DNA from: an uncultured Sulfurimonas sp. | GTDB lineage: Bacteria; Campylobacterota; Campylobacteria; Campylobacterales; Sulfurimonadaceae | Direction: 5' to 3' | DNA length: 64,000 nucleotides | Assembly (NCBI RefSeq): GCF_963662755.1 | Contig: NZ_OY759725.1 | Span: forward strand, 186,001-250,000 | In this document: positions 14,645 to 24,471 of the stretch, one piece after another | How the letters are laid out: every line of letters begins with the position of its first letter | How positions within the stretch are numbered: the stretch's first letter is position 1 | The notes under the pieces: generated by a model | Told to the model about the DNA's origin: nothing | The model's database searches: none | The model's input: the letters and a program-made list of their open reading frames with translations, nothing else | Made by a program: the position numbers and the translations under genes

Positions 14645-15778
14645 TTATAGCTCCTTTACTTTACTTACAATCTCATGTGGAGATATTGGTCTACCATTAA
14701 CTTTAAATAAGCCATCAATATCTAATCTTGCAGCTGCACGCTGAACTTCAGAGTGATACTGACCAATGTTAAGTTCTACAACTAAAACTTTTTCAATCTT
14801 ATCAGTATGCTCTTTTATTTTTTCTGCTGGAGAAGGCCAGATAGTAATAGGTCTAAATAAACCAGCTTTAATACCTTCTTTTCTTAAGTGTCTTATAGAT
14901 TCTTTTGCAGCTAAAGAAACAGAACCATAAGCAACAATCATTACTTCAGCATCATCCATCATAAACTCTTCATAAGATTCTACTTCATCTTTATGAAGCT
15001 CTACTTTATCTTCTAATCTCTGAATTAGTTTTCTACAAGTCTCAATTTCTTCAGTTGGAAAACCATTTTTATCGTGGTGAAGACCTGTAAAATGATATCT
15101 ATAACCTTCAAACATAGGGTTAAGAACCGCAGGTTCATCATGTTCAACACCATATGGAAAATAATCTTCAGGAGCACCATCAAATCTTTTTCTTGGTACA
15201 ATTCCTGCCTCAACATCTTGGGCAGTTGGTATATCAGCTTTACCATGCATATGCCCAATAGTCTCATCTAATAAAACAATAACTGGTTGCATAAATCTAT
15301 CTGCAATATTGAACGCTCTTACAACTTCTGTATAACACTCAGCTAAAGAACCTGCACACAGTGTGATTGATTTATAATCACCATGTGATGGGTTTTTAGA
15401 CTGAAGAATATCACCTTGTGATACACGAGTTGGAAGACCAGTTGATGGACCACCACGCATAACGTTAACACAAACTAAAGGAACTTCTGCCATTTGTGCA
15501 AGACCTAAATTTTCAGCCTTTAAACTCATTCCAGGTCCAGATGTAGCTGTTAATGCACGATCACCCGCCATAGCAGCACCAATAACACAACAAATACCAG
15601 CGATTTCATCTTCCATTTGTATTGCTACACCATTCTTTTTAGGTAAAAGATCAGATATAACATGCATTACTTCACTTGATGGAGTTAAAGGATAACCACC
15701 AAAAAATTTACAGCCAGCATCAACTGCTGCAATCGCTGCTAGTTCATTACCAGTAGATATTACTTCTCTTGTTGCCAT
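14645..15778 (-). CDS. oorA: 2-oxoglutarate:ferredoxin oxidoreductase, alpha subunit
   Basis: Alpha subunit (377 residues), which carries the pyrimidine-binding domain and the transketolase C-terminal-like domain. Visible signatures: GNELAAIAAVDAGCKFFGGY with PLTPSSEVMH, MEDEIAGICCVIGAAMAGDR, TSGPGMSLKAENLG, and a C-terminal VLVVELNIGQYHSEVQRA. Start and stop overlap oorD by one base (15778), showing tight coupling. Confidence 0.95.
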   Translation of the reverse strand: MATREVISTGNELAAIAAVDAGCKFFGGYPLTPSSEVMHVISDLLPKKNGVAIQMEDEIAGICCVIGAAMAGDRALTATSGPGMSLKAENLGLAQMAEVPLVCVNVMRGGPSTGLPTRVSQGDILQSKNPSHGDYKSITLCAGSLAECYTEVVRAFNIADRFMQPVIVLLDETIGHMHGKADIPTAQDVEAGIVPRKRFDGAPEDYFPYGVEHDEPAVLNPMFEGYRYHFTGLHHDKNGFPTEEIETCRKLIQRLEDKVELHKDEVESYEEFMMDDAEVMIVAYGSVSLAAKESIRHLRKEGIKAGLFRPITIWPSPAEKIKEHTDKIEKVLVVELNIGQYHSEVQRAAARLDIDGLFKVNGRPISPHEIVSKVKEL

Positions 15779-16128
15779 TACTTAACTCCTTGTTCACTAA
15801 GTGACATATAATTATTTGCGACAATAGCAGCTTGACGCTCTTTAGATTCATCAGTTAACTTAGCGAAACTAAAACCAGCAGCTTTATATTCTTGTTTATC
15901 TGCTACAAATATAGCAAAATCAGGACAGCTAAGCTCACATTCATTACATCCGATACAAGATTCTGGATTGTTAACAGAAATCATAGCACCTAATGTAGAA
16001 GTAGATTCATATTTCATTCCCAGTACACCTGATGGACACACAGACACACAAATATCACATGCTTTACAGTTACTTGTATTTACCCATACAGGTTGGTTAC
16101 CTGGGTTTTTTGTCTCAAAAGTTCCCAT
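15778..16128 (-). CDS. oorD: 2-oxoglutarate:ferredoxin oxidoreductase, delta (ferredoxin-like) subunit
   Basis: A 116-residue ferredoxin-like subunit that passes electrons to or from the ThDP subunit. It has two 4Fe-4S motifs: CKACDICVSVCPSG (about residues 21-34) and CIGCNECELSCPD (about 58-70). A GGAGA ribosome site precedes the ATG. It is first in oorDABC; the 145-bp gap up to sucD leaves room for a separate promoter, though no clear one stands out. Confidence 0.94.
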   Translation of the reverse strand: MGTFETKNPGNQPVWVNTSNCKACDICVSVCPSGVLGMKYESTSTLGAMISVNNPESCIGCNECELSCPDFAIFVADKQEYKAAGFSFAKLTDESKERQAAIVANNYMSLSEQGVK

Positions 16129-16273
16129 TTATTCTCCTCTTTTTAGTGTAGATTAAATCTACTTTTTGCTCTTTATAGACTATCTAAGTTTTTATAACTT
16201 TATACTAAATTGTGCTGATAGCGCTTTATAATGTAACTTTTTGCTACATTATTTGGCTCACACAAAGACTAAG

Positions 16274-17146
16274 CTATTTAGCTAAAAGTTCCGCTACTGC
16301 TTTACCAATTTCTGCAGGTGAAACAACTACTTTTACTCCAGCAGCCTCAAGCGCATCCATCTTCTCTTTTGCAGTACCAGCACTACCAGAAACAATAGCC
16401 CCAGCATGACCCATAGTTTTACCTTTAGGTGCAGTTTGACCTGCAATAAAAGCTACTACAGGCTTAGTGATTTGCTCTTTAATCAACTTAGCAGCCTGAA
16501 TCTCAAGGTCTCCACCAATTTCACCAATCATTACAATTGCCTCTGTTTCAGGATCTGCCTCAAACATTGGTAAAATTTGATTATATGAAAGACCAATAAT
16601 TGGGTCTCCACCAATACCAACAGCAGTTGAAATTCCAAAACCTTCATTACATACTTGATTTGCACCTTCATAAGTTAATGTTCCAGATTTTGAAATAAGA
16701 CCAACATTACCTTTTTTGAAAATCATACCAGGCATAATTCCAATCTTACACTCTTCAGCCGTGATAATACCAGGACAATTTGGTCCTATAGTTTTCATTC
16801 CATGTTTAGTAGCGTGAGCTTTAGCCATTTGCATATCTTTAACAGGAGCACCTTCTGTGATGATAACTGCTAGTTCTATGCCTGCCTCAGCAGCTTCCAT
16901 TACAGCATCTCCAACAAAAGCAGGTGGAACAAAAATCATAGAAACTGTAGCTCCTGTAGTAGCAACAGCCTCTTTAACTGTGTTAAATACTGGTTTACCT
17001 AGATGCTCTTGACCACCTTTATTTGGAGTAACACCACCAACAATTTTTGTTCCATATGCTAAACATTGCTCAGCATGAAAAGAACCCTCTTTACCTGTAA
17101 AACCTTGAACGATTACTTTTGTATTTTTGTTTACTAAAATTGACAT
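16274..17146 (-). CDS. sucD: Succinyl-CoA synthetase, alpha subunit
   Basis: Alpha subunit (290 residues) of the enzyme interconverting succinate, CoA and NTP with succinyl-CoA; it feeds OorDABC in the reductive direction. It begins with [20 protein letters not shown], the CoA-binding Rossmann motif, and has the phosphohistidine region [13 protein letters not shown] (His about residue 247). It starts 11 bp after sucC. Standard length. Confidence 0.96.
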   Translation of the reverse strand: MSILVNKNTKVIVQGFTGKEGSFHAEQCLAYGTKIVGGVTPNKGGQEHLGKPVFNTVKEAVATTGATVSMIFVPPAFVGDAVMEAAEAGIELAVIITEGAPVKDMQMAKAHATKHGMKTIGPNCPGIITAEECKIGIMPGMIFKKGNVGLISKSGTLTYEGANQVCNEGFGISTAVGIGGDPIIGLSYNQILPMFEADPETEAIVMIGEIGGDLEIQAAKLIKEQITKPVVAFIAGQTAPKGKTMGHAGAIVSGSAGTAKEKMDALEAAGVKVVVSPAEIGKAVAELLAK

Positions 17147-17157
17147 TAATTACTCTC

Positions 17158-18330
17158 CTATGCTTGTTTTGCAGCAGCTACTGCTTTTGCAGCACCATCA
17201 CCCAAATCACTACCAACAATTAAGTTAGGAATATTTGCATTTTTAAGAATCTCTGCAGCCTCAGGAGCATTTGTTCCATCAAGGCGTACAATAACAGGGA
17301 CATTAACATCAGTAATCTTAGTTGCTTCTATAATACCATTAGCAATACGATCACAACGAACAATTCCACCAAAAATATTTACAAAAATAGCTTTTACCTT
17401 TGGATTTTTAAGAATAATCTCAAAACCTTTAGCAACAGTTTCAGCATTTGCACTACCACCAACATCAAGGAAGTTTGCAGGAGTTCCACCCATATAGTTA
17501 ATAGTGTCCATAGTACCCATAGCAAGACCAGCACCATTAACCATACAACCTATTTCACCATCAAGAGCTACATAAGAAAGACCATATTGAGCAGCCTCTC
17601 TTTCATCAGCATCTTCTTCAGTTATGTCACGCATAGCAGCAATTTCTGGCTGGCGACCTAAAGCAGAATTATCAAAGCCCATCTTTCCATCAAGTGCTAA
17701 AAATTCACCCTTACCTGTTTTAACAAGTGGATTTATTTCTATCATTTCAGCATCGTTTTCCATATAAAGTTTAAAAAGTTTATGTGCAAATTTAATAATA
17801 TTCTTTTGCTCATCTTTATCTGTTAAACCAAGACCAAATGCTAATTCACGACCATGAAAACTTTGAAAACCAATAGCAGGGTCAACAGGAATAGTTACAA
17901 TTTTTTCTGGTGTATTTGCTGCTACATCTTCAATATTCATACCACCCTCAGTAGATGCCATAATTAAAGGCATCTCAGAAGAACGATCTAAAACTACAGA
18001 AAGATAAAGTTCTGCTTGAATATCTGCACCATCTTCTATGTAAAGCTTTTGAACTAGTTTACCTTCAGGACCTGTTTGGTGAGTCACTAAAGTCATTCCA
18101 AGTATTTCATTAGACAAAGTTTCAACTTCTTCTAAAGATTTAGCAAGCTTTACACCACCACCTAGACCACGTCCACCAGCGTGAATTTGAGCTTTAACAA
18201 CCCAAATAGGTCCACCTAATTGCTCAGCAGCAGTTACTGCATCTTTAACACTCTCAACCATTATCCCTTTTGGTGTAGGTACGCCATACTTTTTGAAAAT
18301 CTGTTTCGCTTGATATTCATGTATATTCAT
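17158..18330 (-). CDS. sucC: Succinyl-CoA synthetase, beta subunit (ADP-forming type)
   Basis: Beta subunit with the nucleotide-binding ATP-grasp domain (390 residues). Signatures: MNIHEYQAKQIFKKYGVPTP at the start, KAQIHAGGRGLGGGVK, and the late NIFGGIVRCDRIANGI segment. It is followed by sucD at 11 bp. An AAGGAGA ribosome site precedes the ATG. It is separated by 42 bp from the fumarase beta gene upstream, so the two are probably in one transcript. Confidence 0.96.
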   Translation of the reverse strand: MNIHEYQAKQIFKKYGVPTPKGIMVESVKDAVTAAEQLGGPIWVVKAQIHAGGRGLGGGVKLAKSLEEVETLSNEILGMTLVTHQTGPEGKLVQKLYIEDGADIQAELYLSVVLDRSSEMPLIMASTEGGMNIEDVAANTPEKIVTIPVDPAIGFQSFHGRELAFGLGLTDKDEQKNIIKFAHKLFKLYMENDAEMIEINPLVKTGKGEFLALDGKMGFDNSALGRQPEIAAMRDITEEDADEREAAQYGLSYVALDGEIGCMVNGAGLAMGTMDTINYMGGTPANFLDVGGSANAETVAKGFEIILKNPKVKAIFVNIFGGIVRCDRIANGIIEATKITDVNVPVIVRLDGTNAPEAAEILKNANIPNLIVGSDLGDGAAKAVAAAKQA

Positions 18331-18372
18331 CTATTCTCCTTGTTTTAAATTGGAAGTTATTTAACTTCGTCT

Positions 18373-18930
18373 CTATTTAATTTCATATTGTGCACGACCT
18401 ATTTTATATAAATCTTCACCATGTGTATCGTTGATTACGGTTACTGGAAAATCAACCACTTCTAATTTTCTTACAGCTTCTGGACCTAACTCTTCATAAG
18501 CGATAATTTCTGCACTTTTAATCTGCTTACCTAAGAGTGCACCAGCTCCACCAGTTGCACCAAAATATATAGCTTTATGCTCTTGACAAGCATCTGTAAC
18601 ATCTTTATTTCTTTTACCCTTACCTATCATTCCTTTTAAACCCTCTGCTATAAGCCTTGGAGAGTAAGAATCCATACGATAAGATGTAGTAGGTCCTGCA
18701 CTTCCAATAGGATCACCCGGTTTAGGTGGTGTAGGTCCAACAAAATATATTACAGCGCCTTTAACATCAAAAGGAAGTTCTTTTCCCTCATCAAGTAAAT
18801 CAACTAACCTTTTGTGAGCAGCATCTCTAGCTGTATAAATAGTACCACTTAGATACACAATATCGCCACTGTGTAACTCTGAAACAGTTTCATCACTTAG
18901 TGGAGTTGTTAAATGATATGTTTTACTCAT
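18373..18930 (-). CDS. Class I fumarase, beta (C-terminal) subunit
   Basis: Beta part of the two-subunit, oxygen-sensitive 4Fe-4S fumarate hydratase; the two halves correspond to the N- and C-terminal domains of E. coli FumA. The 185-residue product begins YHLTTPLSDETVSELHSGD and contains GDPIGSAGPTTSYRMDSY, KGKRN, and FGATGGAGALL, all family marks. It starts 9 bp after the alpha gene. By sequence alone the L-tartrate dehydratase subfamily is a close alternative, but the setting among TCA genes supports fumarase. Confidence 0.92.
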   Translation of the reverse strand: MSKTYHLTTPLSDETVSELHSGDIVYLSGTIYTARDAAHKRLVDLLDEGKELPFDVKGAVIYFVGPTPPKPGDPIGSAGPTTSYRMDSYSPRLIAEGLKGMIGKGKRNKDVTDACQEHKAIYFGATGGAGALLGKQIKSAEIIAYEELGPEAVRKLEVVDFPVTVINDTHGEDLYKIGRAQYEIK

Positions 18931-18939
18931 GGTTTTCCT

Positions 18940-19791
18940 TTATATAGTGATATGTGTATGTCTTGAACTATGACACTGCACATTTACTGAAACTGGCAAA
19001 GAAGCGATATGACAAGGATTGGCTTCTATGTGTACAGCCAAAACTGTCTCTGTTCCACCCATTCCCATAGTACCTATTCCAAGTTTATTTAGTTCTATTT
19101 TTATTATATCTTCTAATTCTGCCATTTCAGGATCTTCATTTATAGAACCTATGTTACGAAATAACGCATGCTTAGAAGAAATCACAGCTTTTTCAAATGT
19201 ACCACCAATGCCAACTCCTACAGTAAGAGGAGGACAAGGATTTGGCCCAGCATCTGAGATACACTCTTTTACATACTCTATAACACCCTGCTTTCCAGCA
19301 GCTGGTGGAAATACTCTTGCACGAGAAACATTTTCACTACCGCCACCTTTTGCAGCATATTCTATATCTATTTTATCACCCGCAACGATATCTAAATGAA
19401 TAATAGCCGGTAAGTTATAACCAACTGTATCTTTTAAATTTGCGCGAGAAAAAGGCTCACAAGTTGAAGCTCTAAGATAACCCTCAATATAACCTTTTTC
19501 AGTTCCTTCGTTAATAGCATCTTTTAAAAGACCACCTATAACTTTAACATCAGCACCTATTTTTACAAAAAATACAGCAAGCCCAGTATCTTGACAAAGA
19601 GGACGAGCTTCACTGCTTGCAATATCAGCATTATCCAAAAGTTGTTTTAGAACTTCTCTACTTACAGGACTTTTTTCATTCTTATAAGCCTCTTTCATAG
19701 CGTTTAAAGCATCTTCTGGTAAATTTGAAGCAGAATATACAATTATATCTCTAACATTTTTTACAATTTCTTCGTACGTTATTTCACGCAT
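18940..19791 (-). CDS. Class I fumarase, alpha (N-terminal) subunit
   Basis: Alpha part, which holds the 4Fe-4S cluster; hydrates fumarate to malate or the reverse. The start is placed at ATG 19791 (MREITYEEI), nine bases after GAGGA; a frame extension to 19881 is 30 residues longer with no family similarity. The 283-residue protein has the expected cysteines in EARPLCQDTGL, NPCPPLTVG and EANPCHIASLPVSVNVQCHS, and the segment AKGGGSENVSRARVFPPA. The upstream gap contains two similar palindromes (19908-19922, 19951-19965). Confidence 0.93.
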   Translation of the reverse strand: MREITYEEIVKNVRDIIVYSASNLPEDALNAMKEAYKNEKSPVSREVLKQLLDNADIASSEARPLCQDTGLAVFFVKIGADVKVIGGLLKDAINEGTEKGYIEGYLRASTCEPFSRANLKDTVGYNLPAIIHLDIVAGDKIDIEYAAKGGGSENVSRARVFPPAAGKQGVIEYVKECISDAGPNPCPPLTVGVGIGGTFEKAVISSKHALFRNIGSINEDPEMAELEDIIKIELNKLGIGTMGMGGTETVLAVHIEANPCHIASLPVSVNVQCHSSRHTHITI

Positions 19792-19907
19792 CAGCAATTC
19801 CTCTTTGTTAAATATATACACTAAAAGTATATTTATGAAACACAGTTTAGCACTCTTTTTATAATAGTGCTCATAATACATATTTATTTTTAAATATATA
19901 ACAAAAT

Positions 19908-19965
19908 GTGTAATATCTACACACTTTACTTTTACTAAATCATCAAAAAGGTGTAGAATCTACAC
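19908..19965. promoter_or_regulatory. Pair of GTGTA-N5-TACAC palindromes upstream of the fumarase genes
   Basis: GTGTAATATCTACAC (19908-19922) and GTGTAGAATCTACAC (19951-19965), with centres 43 bp apart (about four helical turns). The second one contains the mdh-A stop codon. They lie 117-174 bp upstream of the fumarase alpha start, a plausible regulator-binding pair. Whether they work as DNA sites or as an RNA hairpin after mdh-A is unknown. Confidence 0.5.
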
Positions 19966-20904
19966 AAAAAAATTATTTTCTTTTAAAATATTAATTCCAT
20001 CTCTAATTGAATCAACCGATATTTTAAACTTAGCTTTTGTATCTTCTTCTAAATTTAACTCTATTATTTTCTCAACACCATTACTTCCTAAAACAACAGG
20101 AACACCAACACAAACATCTTTATATCCATATTCTCCATCAAGAAGCACTGAAGATGGCATCACTATTTGACTATCATCCAACATAGCCTCTACCATAACA
20201 GCTATAGCTCTTCCAGGAGCGTAGTATGCTGAAGTTCCTAAACGTTTTACTATCTCAGCTCCACCGTCTTTAGTTCTAGCAATGATATCTTCCATGTCTT
20301 TTTTTGTAACAATTTGATCAAGTGGAACACCACCAACTGCTGATATTTGAGGTAATGGTATCATATGTTGACCGTGATCACCTATTAACATCGCCCTAGT
20401 TTGCCCAGATCCATAACCAACTATTTTATGCATTTCATATGCCATTCTTGCACCATCGAGTGCTCCTGCCATACCAATTATTCTTCTTCTATCCCAACCA
20501 GTCATCTGATGAGCTACGTATGTCATAATATCTAGTGGATTTGAAACACATAAAATAATAGCATCTGGAGAGTATTTCATAACATTTGTAACTACATCTT
20601 TCATGATTTTTGCATTTATCATAAGAAGATCCGCTCTTGTCATTTCGCTTTTTCTTGGTACACCTGCAGTTATTACAACAATATCACAATCTTTTAGTTC
20701 ACTAGCATCTACAGCAGCTGTTACGATTGTTCCTCTTGGGGAATAACTTGTAGATTGTCCAATATCCATAGCTTTTCCAATAGCAAGATCACTGTTGATG
20801 TCATAAAGTATAACTTCATGACATCTTCCTGTCATTGTTAGACTATATGCTGCAGTTGCACCAACAAACCCTGCTCCAACAATACCTACTTTTCTACCTA
20901 CCAT
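19960..20904 (-). CDS. mdh: Malate dehydrogenase (copy A), NAD-type
   Basis: Interconverts malate and oxaloacetate. This 314-residue LDH-like MDH has the dinucleotide motif GIVGAGFVGA, an Asp at residue 35 at the end of the second beta strand (VILYDIN), which normally selects NAD, the substrate-specificity Arg in GVPRKSEMTR (malate rather than lactate), DGARMAYE, and the catalytic His in GDHGQHMIPLP. It lies between the fumarase genes and a second mdh copy in the same orientation; the 189-bp gap before it could carry its own promoter. Confidence 0.94.
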   Translation of the reverse strand: MVGRKVGIVGAGFVGATAAYSLTMTGRCHEVILYDINSDLAIGKAMDIGQSTSYSPRGTIVTAAVDASELKDCDIVVITAGVPRKSEMTRADLLMINAKIMKDVVTNVMKYSPDAIILCVSNPLDIMTYVAHQMTGWDRRRIIGMAGALDGARMAYEMHKIVGYGSGQTRAMLIGDHGQHMIPLPQISAVGGVPLDQIVTKKDMEDIIARTKDGGAEIVKRLGTSAYYAPGRAIAVMVEAMLDDSQIVMPSSVLLDGEYGYKDVCVGVPVVLGSNGVEKIIELNLEEDTKAKFKISVDSIRDGINILKENNFFV

Positions 20905-21068
20905 AATAGTGTCCTTTAAATTTATTTATACTCTGTTTTCTTGCTTAACAGCTAGGTTATAACTTTATTTTTAAATATAGTATCACTATTTTACTTTGAA
21001 GAAAATCCATCATGAATATTTTATTGATAGCTATAAAAAGATACAAAAAAAAGAGTTTTTGTGAGAAT

Positions 21069-21090
21069 AGAGCCATTTGAATTGGCTCTA
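21069..21090 (-). terminator. Hairpin after malate dehydrogenase copy B
   Basis: Arms TAGAGCCA and TGGCTCTA with a 6-base loop (21077-21082), just after the mdh-B stop at 21094. On the minus strand the following run is mixed T and A rather than pure T, so it may be a partial terminator or an RNA stabiliser. Confidence 0.5.
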
Positions 21091-21093
21091 ATA

Positions 21094-22044
21094 TTATTTA
21101 GTATAAAAATTATTAGTATATAAAGCTTGAATAAGTTCTTTAACGCTACCTACAGATTTTGCAAATTTTCTATCTTGATCATCATTAAGATTAGCTTCTA
21201 TTACTTTTTCAGCTCCCTTAGCTCCAATCATAACAGGTACACCACTAACAACATCACTGTAACCATATTCACCATTAAGCATAACTGCACATGGATAAAT
21301 CTGTTTCATATCAGTAAGAACGGCTTCAACCATCAATGCAGTACATTTTGCAGGAGCATAATAAGCACTTCCATCTTTTAATAGCCCAACTATTTCAGCT
21401 CCACCTTTTTTGGTTTTTTCAACTATTTCATTGATATCATCCCAAGTTAATAAATCTGTAAGAGGAACACCTGCAACAGTTGAAAACCTTGGTAATGGAA
21501 CCATATCATCACCATGTCCACCCATAACAGAACATCTAATCTGCCCTGCTCCATAACCTAACTTCTCATATACAAAATGAGCCATTCTAGCACTATCTAA
21601 AATTCCAGCCATTCCAAGAACTCTGCTTCTATCCCAACCGGTCTCTTTTAGAGCTACGTAAACCATTACGTCAAGTGGATTTGATACAGGAATAATAACA
21701 GCATTTGGCGATGAAACTTTTATAACACTCATTACATCTTTCATTATAGTGGCATTTTTAATAAGTAAGTCATCTCTACTCATACCTGGAAGTCTTGGAC
21801 TACCTGCTGTTATTACAACAACATCACAATCTTTTACATCTTCTAGTGTCTCAGCAACTGTAATAACTGTATGTTTTCTAGCAGCTTGTGCTGCTTGAGA
21901 TAAATCCAATGCTTTACCTCTTGCCTTATCAACATCATTTGCTCTTAAAATAACTTCATGACAAGAACCACTCATCGCTAAAGAATATGCTACTGACGAA
22001 CCGACATTACCTACGCCTACAATTCCTACTCTTTTACCTCTCAT
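21094..22044 (-). CDS. Malate dehydrogenase paralogue (copy B) with altered cofactor residue
   Basis: A second LDH-like MDH (316 residues), divergent from copy A yet aligned without gaps through the N-terminal 45 residues. It keeps GIVGVGNVGS, the malate-type Arg in GSPRLPGMSR, DSARMAHF and the catalytic His in GGHGDDMVPLP. At the cofactor-selecting site copy A has Tyr34-Asp35, whereas this copy has Arg34-Ala35 (VILRAND). Loss of the Asp and gain of an Arg is a change often seen with NADP use; that is inference. It lies between icd (an NADP enzyme) and copy A. Confidence 0.9.
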   Translation of the reverse strand: MRGKRVGIVGVGNVGSSVAYSLAMSGSCHEVILRANDVDKARGKALDLSQAAQAARKHTVITVAETLEDVKDCDVVVITAGSPRLPGMSRDDLLIKNATIMKDVMSVIKVSSPNAVIIPVSNPLDVMVYVALKETGWDRSRVLGMAGILDSARMAHFVYEKLGYGAGQIRCSVMGGHGDDMVPLPRFSTVAGVPLTDLLTWDDINEIVEKTKKGGAEIVGLLKDGSAYYAPAKCTALMVEAVLTDMKQIYPCAVMLNGEYGYSDVVSGVPVMIGAKGAEKVIEANLNDDQDRKFAKSVGSVKELIQALYTNNFYTK

Positions 22045-22117
22045 GGTACTCCTTTTGATATGTTTTAGTAAATAATTAAAAACTACATTATATCCGTATT
22101 CTTTAAATATTTACTAA

Positions 22118-22143
22118 GTGAGAGTTAAAATATTAACTCTCAC
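22118..22143. terminator. 11-bp perfect hairpin between icd and mdh-B
   Basis: GTGAGAGTTAA and TTAACTCTCAC pair around AATA, 11 bp after the icd stop. There is no T run after it on the minus strand, so it may be a leaky stop or an RNA-processing or stability element within the TCA transcript. Confidence 0.5.
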
Positions 22144-22154
22144 AAAAATTTTAA

Positions 22155-24329
22155 CTATATTGAATCAATAATAGCGTTAAGTGTAGCAGATGGACGCATT
22201 GCAGCTTCAGCTTTAGCATCATCTGGATGAAAATAGCCACCTATATCTTTTGGACTTCCCTCAGAAGCTAAAAGTTCAGCGATAATTTTATCTTCATTTT
22301 CACTCAAAGATGCAGATACAGGAGCAAATTTTGCAGCTAACTCAGCATCTTTACCTTCTGAAAGTGCTTTTGCCCAATACTGAGCTACAAAAAAGTGAGA
22401 AGCTTTATTATCTGGCTCACCACATTTACGTGAAGGCTCTTTTGAATTATCTAAGTAGCTATCGTTTGCAACATCTAAAGCAGCAGTTAAAGCTGCAAGT
22501 TTTGAATCATTATTTTTCTGACCAATAAAACGTAAGGACTCAGCTAGTGCCAAAAATTCTCCTAAAGAATCCCAACGAAGATGACCCTCAGCTAAAAACT
22601 GATCAACATGTTTAGGAGCAGATCCACCAGCACCTGTCTCATAAAGACCACCACCAGCTAATAATGGAACGATTGACAACATTTTAGCAGATGTTCCAAG
22701 TTCTAAAATTGGGTACATATCAGTTAAGTGGTCACGTAAAACATTACCAGTAACAGCGATAGTATTTTTCCCCTCTCTTACTCTAGCATTTGTAAATCTA
22801 GTTGCAGCAGTTACATCCATGATTTGAATATCTAGACCATCTGTATTAAGATCTTTAAGATAAGTATTTACTTTTTTAATCATCTGTGCATCGTGTGCTC
22901 TATTTTCATCTAACCAAAAAATTACAGGAACTTTCTCTATTTGACCACGCTCTACAGCTAAACGAACCCAGTCTTTGATTGGGATGTCTTTTGCTCGAGA
23001 CATTCTCCAAATATCACCAGCTTCACAATCAAATGACATTAATTGAGTTCCATCTTCAGTAGTAACTGTGACTTTACCGCTTTCACTTAATTCAAATGTA
23101 GTTGGATGAGAACCATATTCTTCAGCTTTTTGAGCCATTAAACCAACATTAGCCATTGAACCCATAGTTGTAACATCGTACTGACCATTTTTAACACAAT
23201 CAGCTACCATCTCCGCATGAAACATTCCATAAGTACTATCAGGGATAACAGCAACACACTCTACAGCGTCACCATTTCTATTCCACTGTTTACCACCCTC
23301 ACGAACAACAACAGGCATTGAAGCATCTATAATTACATCGTTAGATGCATTAAAGTTAGTTGTTCCTTTATCGGAATCAACCATAGCAATTTCTGGGTTA
23401 TCAGACTCTATAACTGCTTGGAAAGCCGCTTTAATTTCAGCTTCTTTAGCATGACCTTTAATTTTTTTCTCTAAATCTGACATACCTTGGTTAGGATTAA
23501 CATTTAACTCTGCAAACGTACCTGCATATTTAGAAAACACTTCTTTAAAAAACACTTTAAAAGCATGACCAAACATAATTGGATCAGAAATTTTCATCAT
23601 TGTTGCTTTTAAATGTATAGACCATAAAACATTGTTACTTTTTGCATCATCAATTGTTTTTTGAATAAAAGATTTTAAAGCTTCAACTGACATAAAAGTT
23701 CCATCAAGAACCTCTTTATCAAGTGCATTAATAGTAGCTAATTCATTGCCATTTAATGCAATAGTAACTTTTTGTGACTTATCCATAGTTATAGATTGCT
23801 CATTGCCATAAAAATCACCATTTCCACCCATGTGTGCAACATAAGCTTTTGAGTTTTGTGCAAAAGGCTTAAGTCTATGTGGATTTTTTTGAGCGAATTT
23901 TTTAACTGCAACTGCAGCACGACGATCTGAGTTACCTTCACGAAGAACAGGGTTTACAGCAGAACCTAAGCAAGTAGCATATTTTGCTTGAATCGCTTTT
24001 TCATCATTATTTGCTGGATTTTCAGGATAGTTTGGAATATCATAACCTTGAGCTTGTAACTCAGCTATACAATCTTTAAGCTGACCAACTGAAGCAGAAA
24101 TATTTGGAAGCTTAATGATGTTTCCATCTTCTTGAAGAACAACTTCACCTAGTTTTGATAGTTCATCTTCTGCAAGACCCATAGCAGCTAAAACTCTACC
24201 TGCTAGTGAAATATCACTAGTAACTACTTCAACACCTGCAGCTTTAGTGAAAGCATTAACGATAGGCAATAACGAATAAGTTGCTAAAGCCGGAGCTTCA
24301 TCAATTTTTGACCAAATAATTTTTGACAT
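22155..24329 (-). CDS. icd: Isocitrate dehydrogenase, monomeric NADP-dependent type
   Basis: Interconverts isocitrate and 2-oxoglutarate with NADP. The 724-residue length and N-terminus (IIWSKIDEAPALATYSLLPI) identify the large monomeric class, unrelated in length to the 400-residue dimeric enzyme. Family segments seen include LREGNSDRRAA near residue 133, IKDWVRLAVERG, IFWLDENRAHDAQ and, near the end, LGTSAKMLSIVPLLAGGGLYE. It is first in the minus-strand TCA block; promoter presumably in 24330-24471. Confidence 0.96.
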   Translation of the reverse strand: MSKIIWSKIDEAPALATYSLLPIVNAFTKAAGVEVVTSDISLAGRVLAAMGLAEDELSKLGEVVLQEDGNIIKLPNISASVGQLKDCIAELQAQGYDIPNYPENPANNDEKAIQAKYATCLGSAVNPVLREGNSDRRAAVAVKKFAQKNPHRLKPFAQNSKAYVAHMGGNGDFYGNEQSITMDKSQKVTIALNGNELATINALDKEVLDGTFMSVEALKSFIQKTIDDAKSNNVLWSIHLKATMMKISDPIMFGHAFKVFFKEVFSKYAGTFAELNVNPNQGMSDLEKKIKGHAKEAEIKAAFQAVIESDNPEIAMVDSDKGTTNFNASNDVIIDASMPVVVREGGKQWNRNGDAVECVAVIPDSTYGMFHAEMVADCVKNGQYDVTTMGSMANVGLMAQKAEEYGSHPTTFELSESGKVTVTTEDGTQLMSFDCEAGDIWRMSRAKDIPIKDWVRLAVERGQIEKVPVIFWLDENRAHDAQMIKKVNTYLKDLNTDGLDIQIMDVTAATRFTNARVREGKNTIAVTGNVLRDHLTDMYPILELGTSAKMLSIVPLLAGGGLYETGAGGSAPKHVDQFLAEGHLRWDSLGEFLALAESLRFIGQKNNDSKLAALTAALDVANDSYLDNSKEPSRKCGEPDNKASHFFVAQYWAKALSEGKDAELAAKFAPVSASLSENEDKIIAELLASEGSPKDIGGYFHPDDAKAEAAMRPSATLNAIIDSI

Positions 24330-24471
24330 TTTTTTGTCCTTAGGTTAAATATTTTTGTTTTACAAATGTAGTTTAAATAAACTCATCTAAAACTTACAGG
24401 ACAATCATAACACTAAGATAAATAATATGACCTATGCTTACCTAAAGAATTAACTATTTTTCATATTTGTT

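Noticed and set aside
19792..19881. Longer start for the fumarase alpha subunit
   Set aside because: The 30 added residues are not family-like, and the ribosome site GAGGA is next to ATG 19791.
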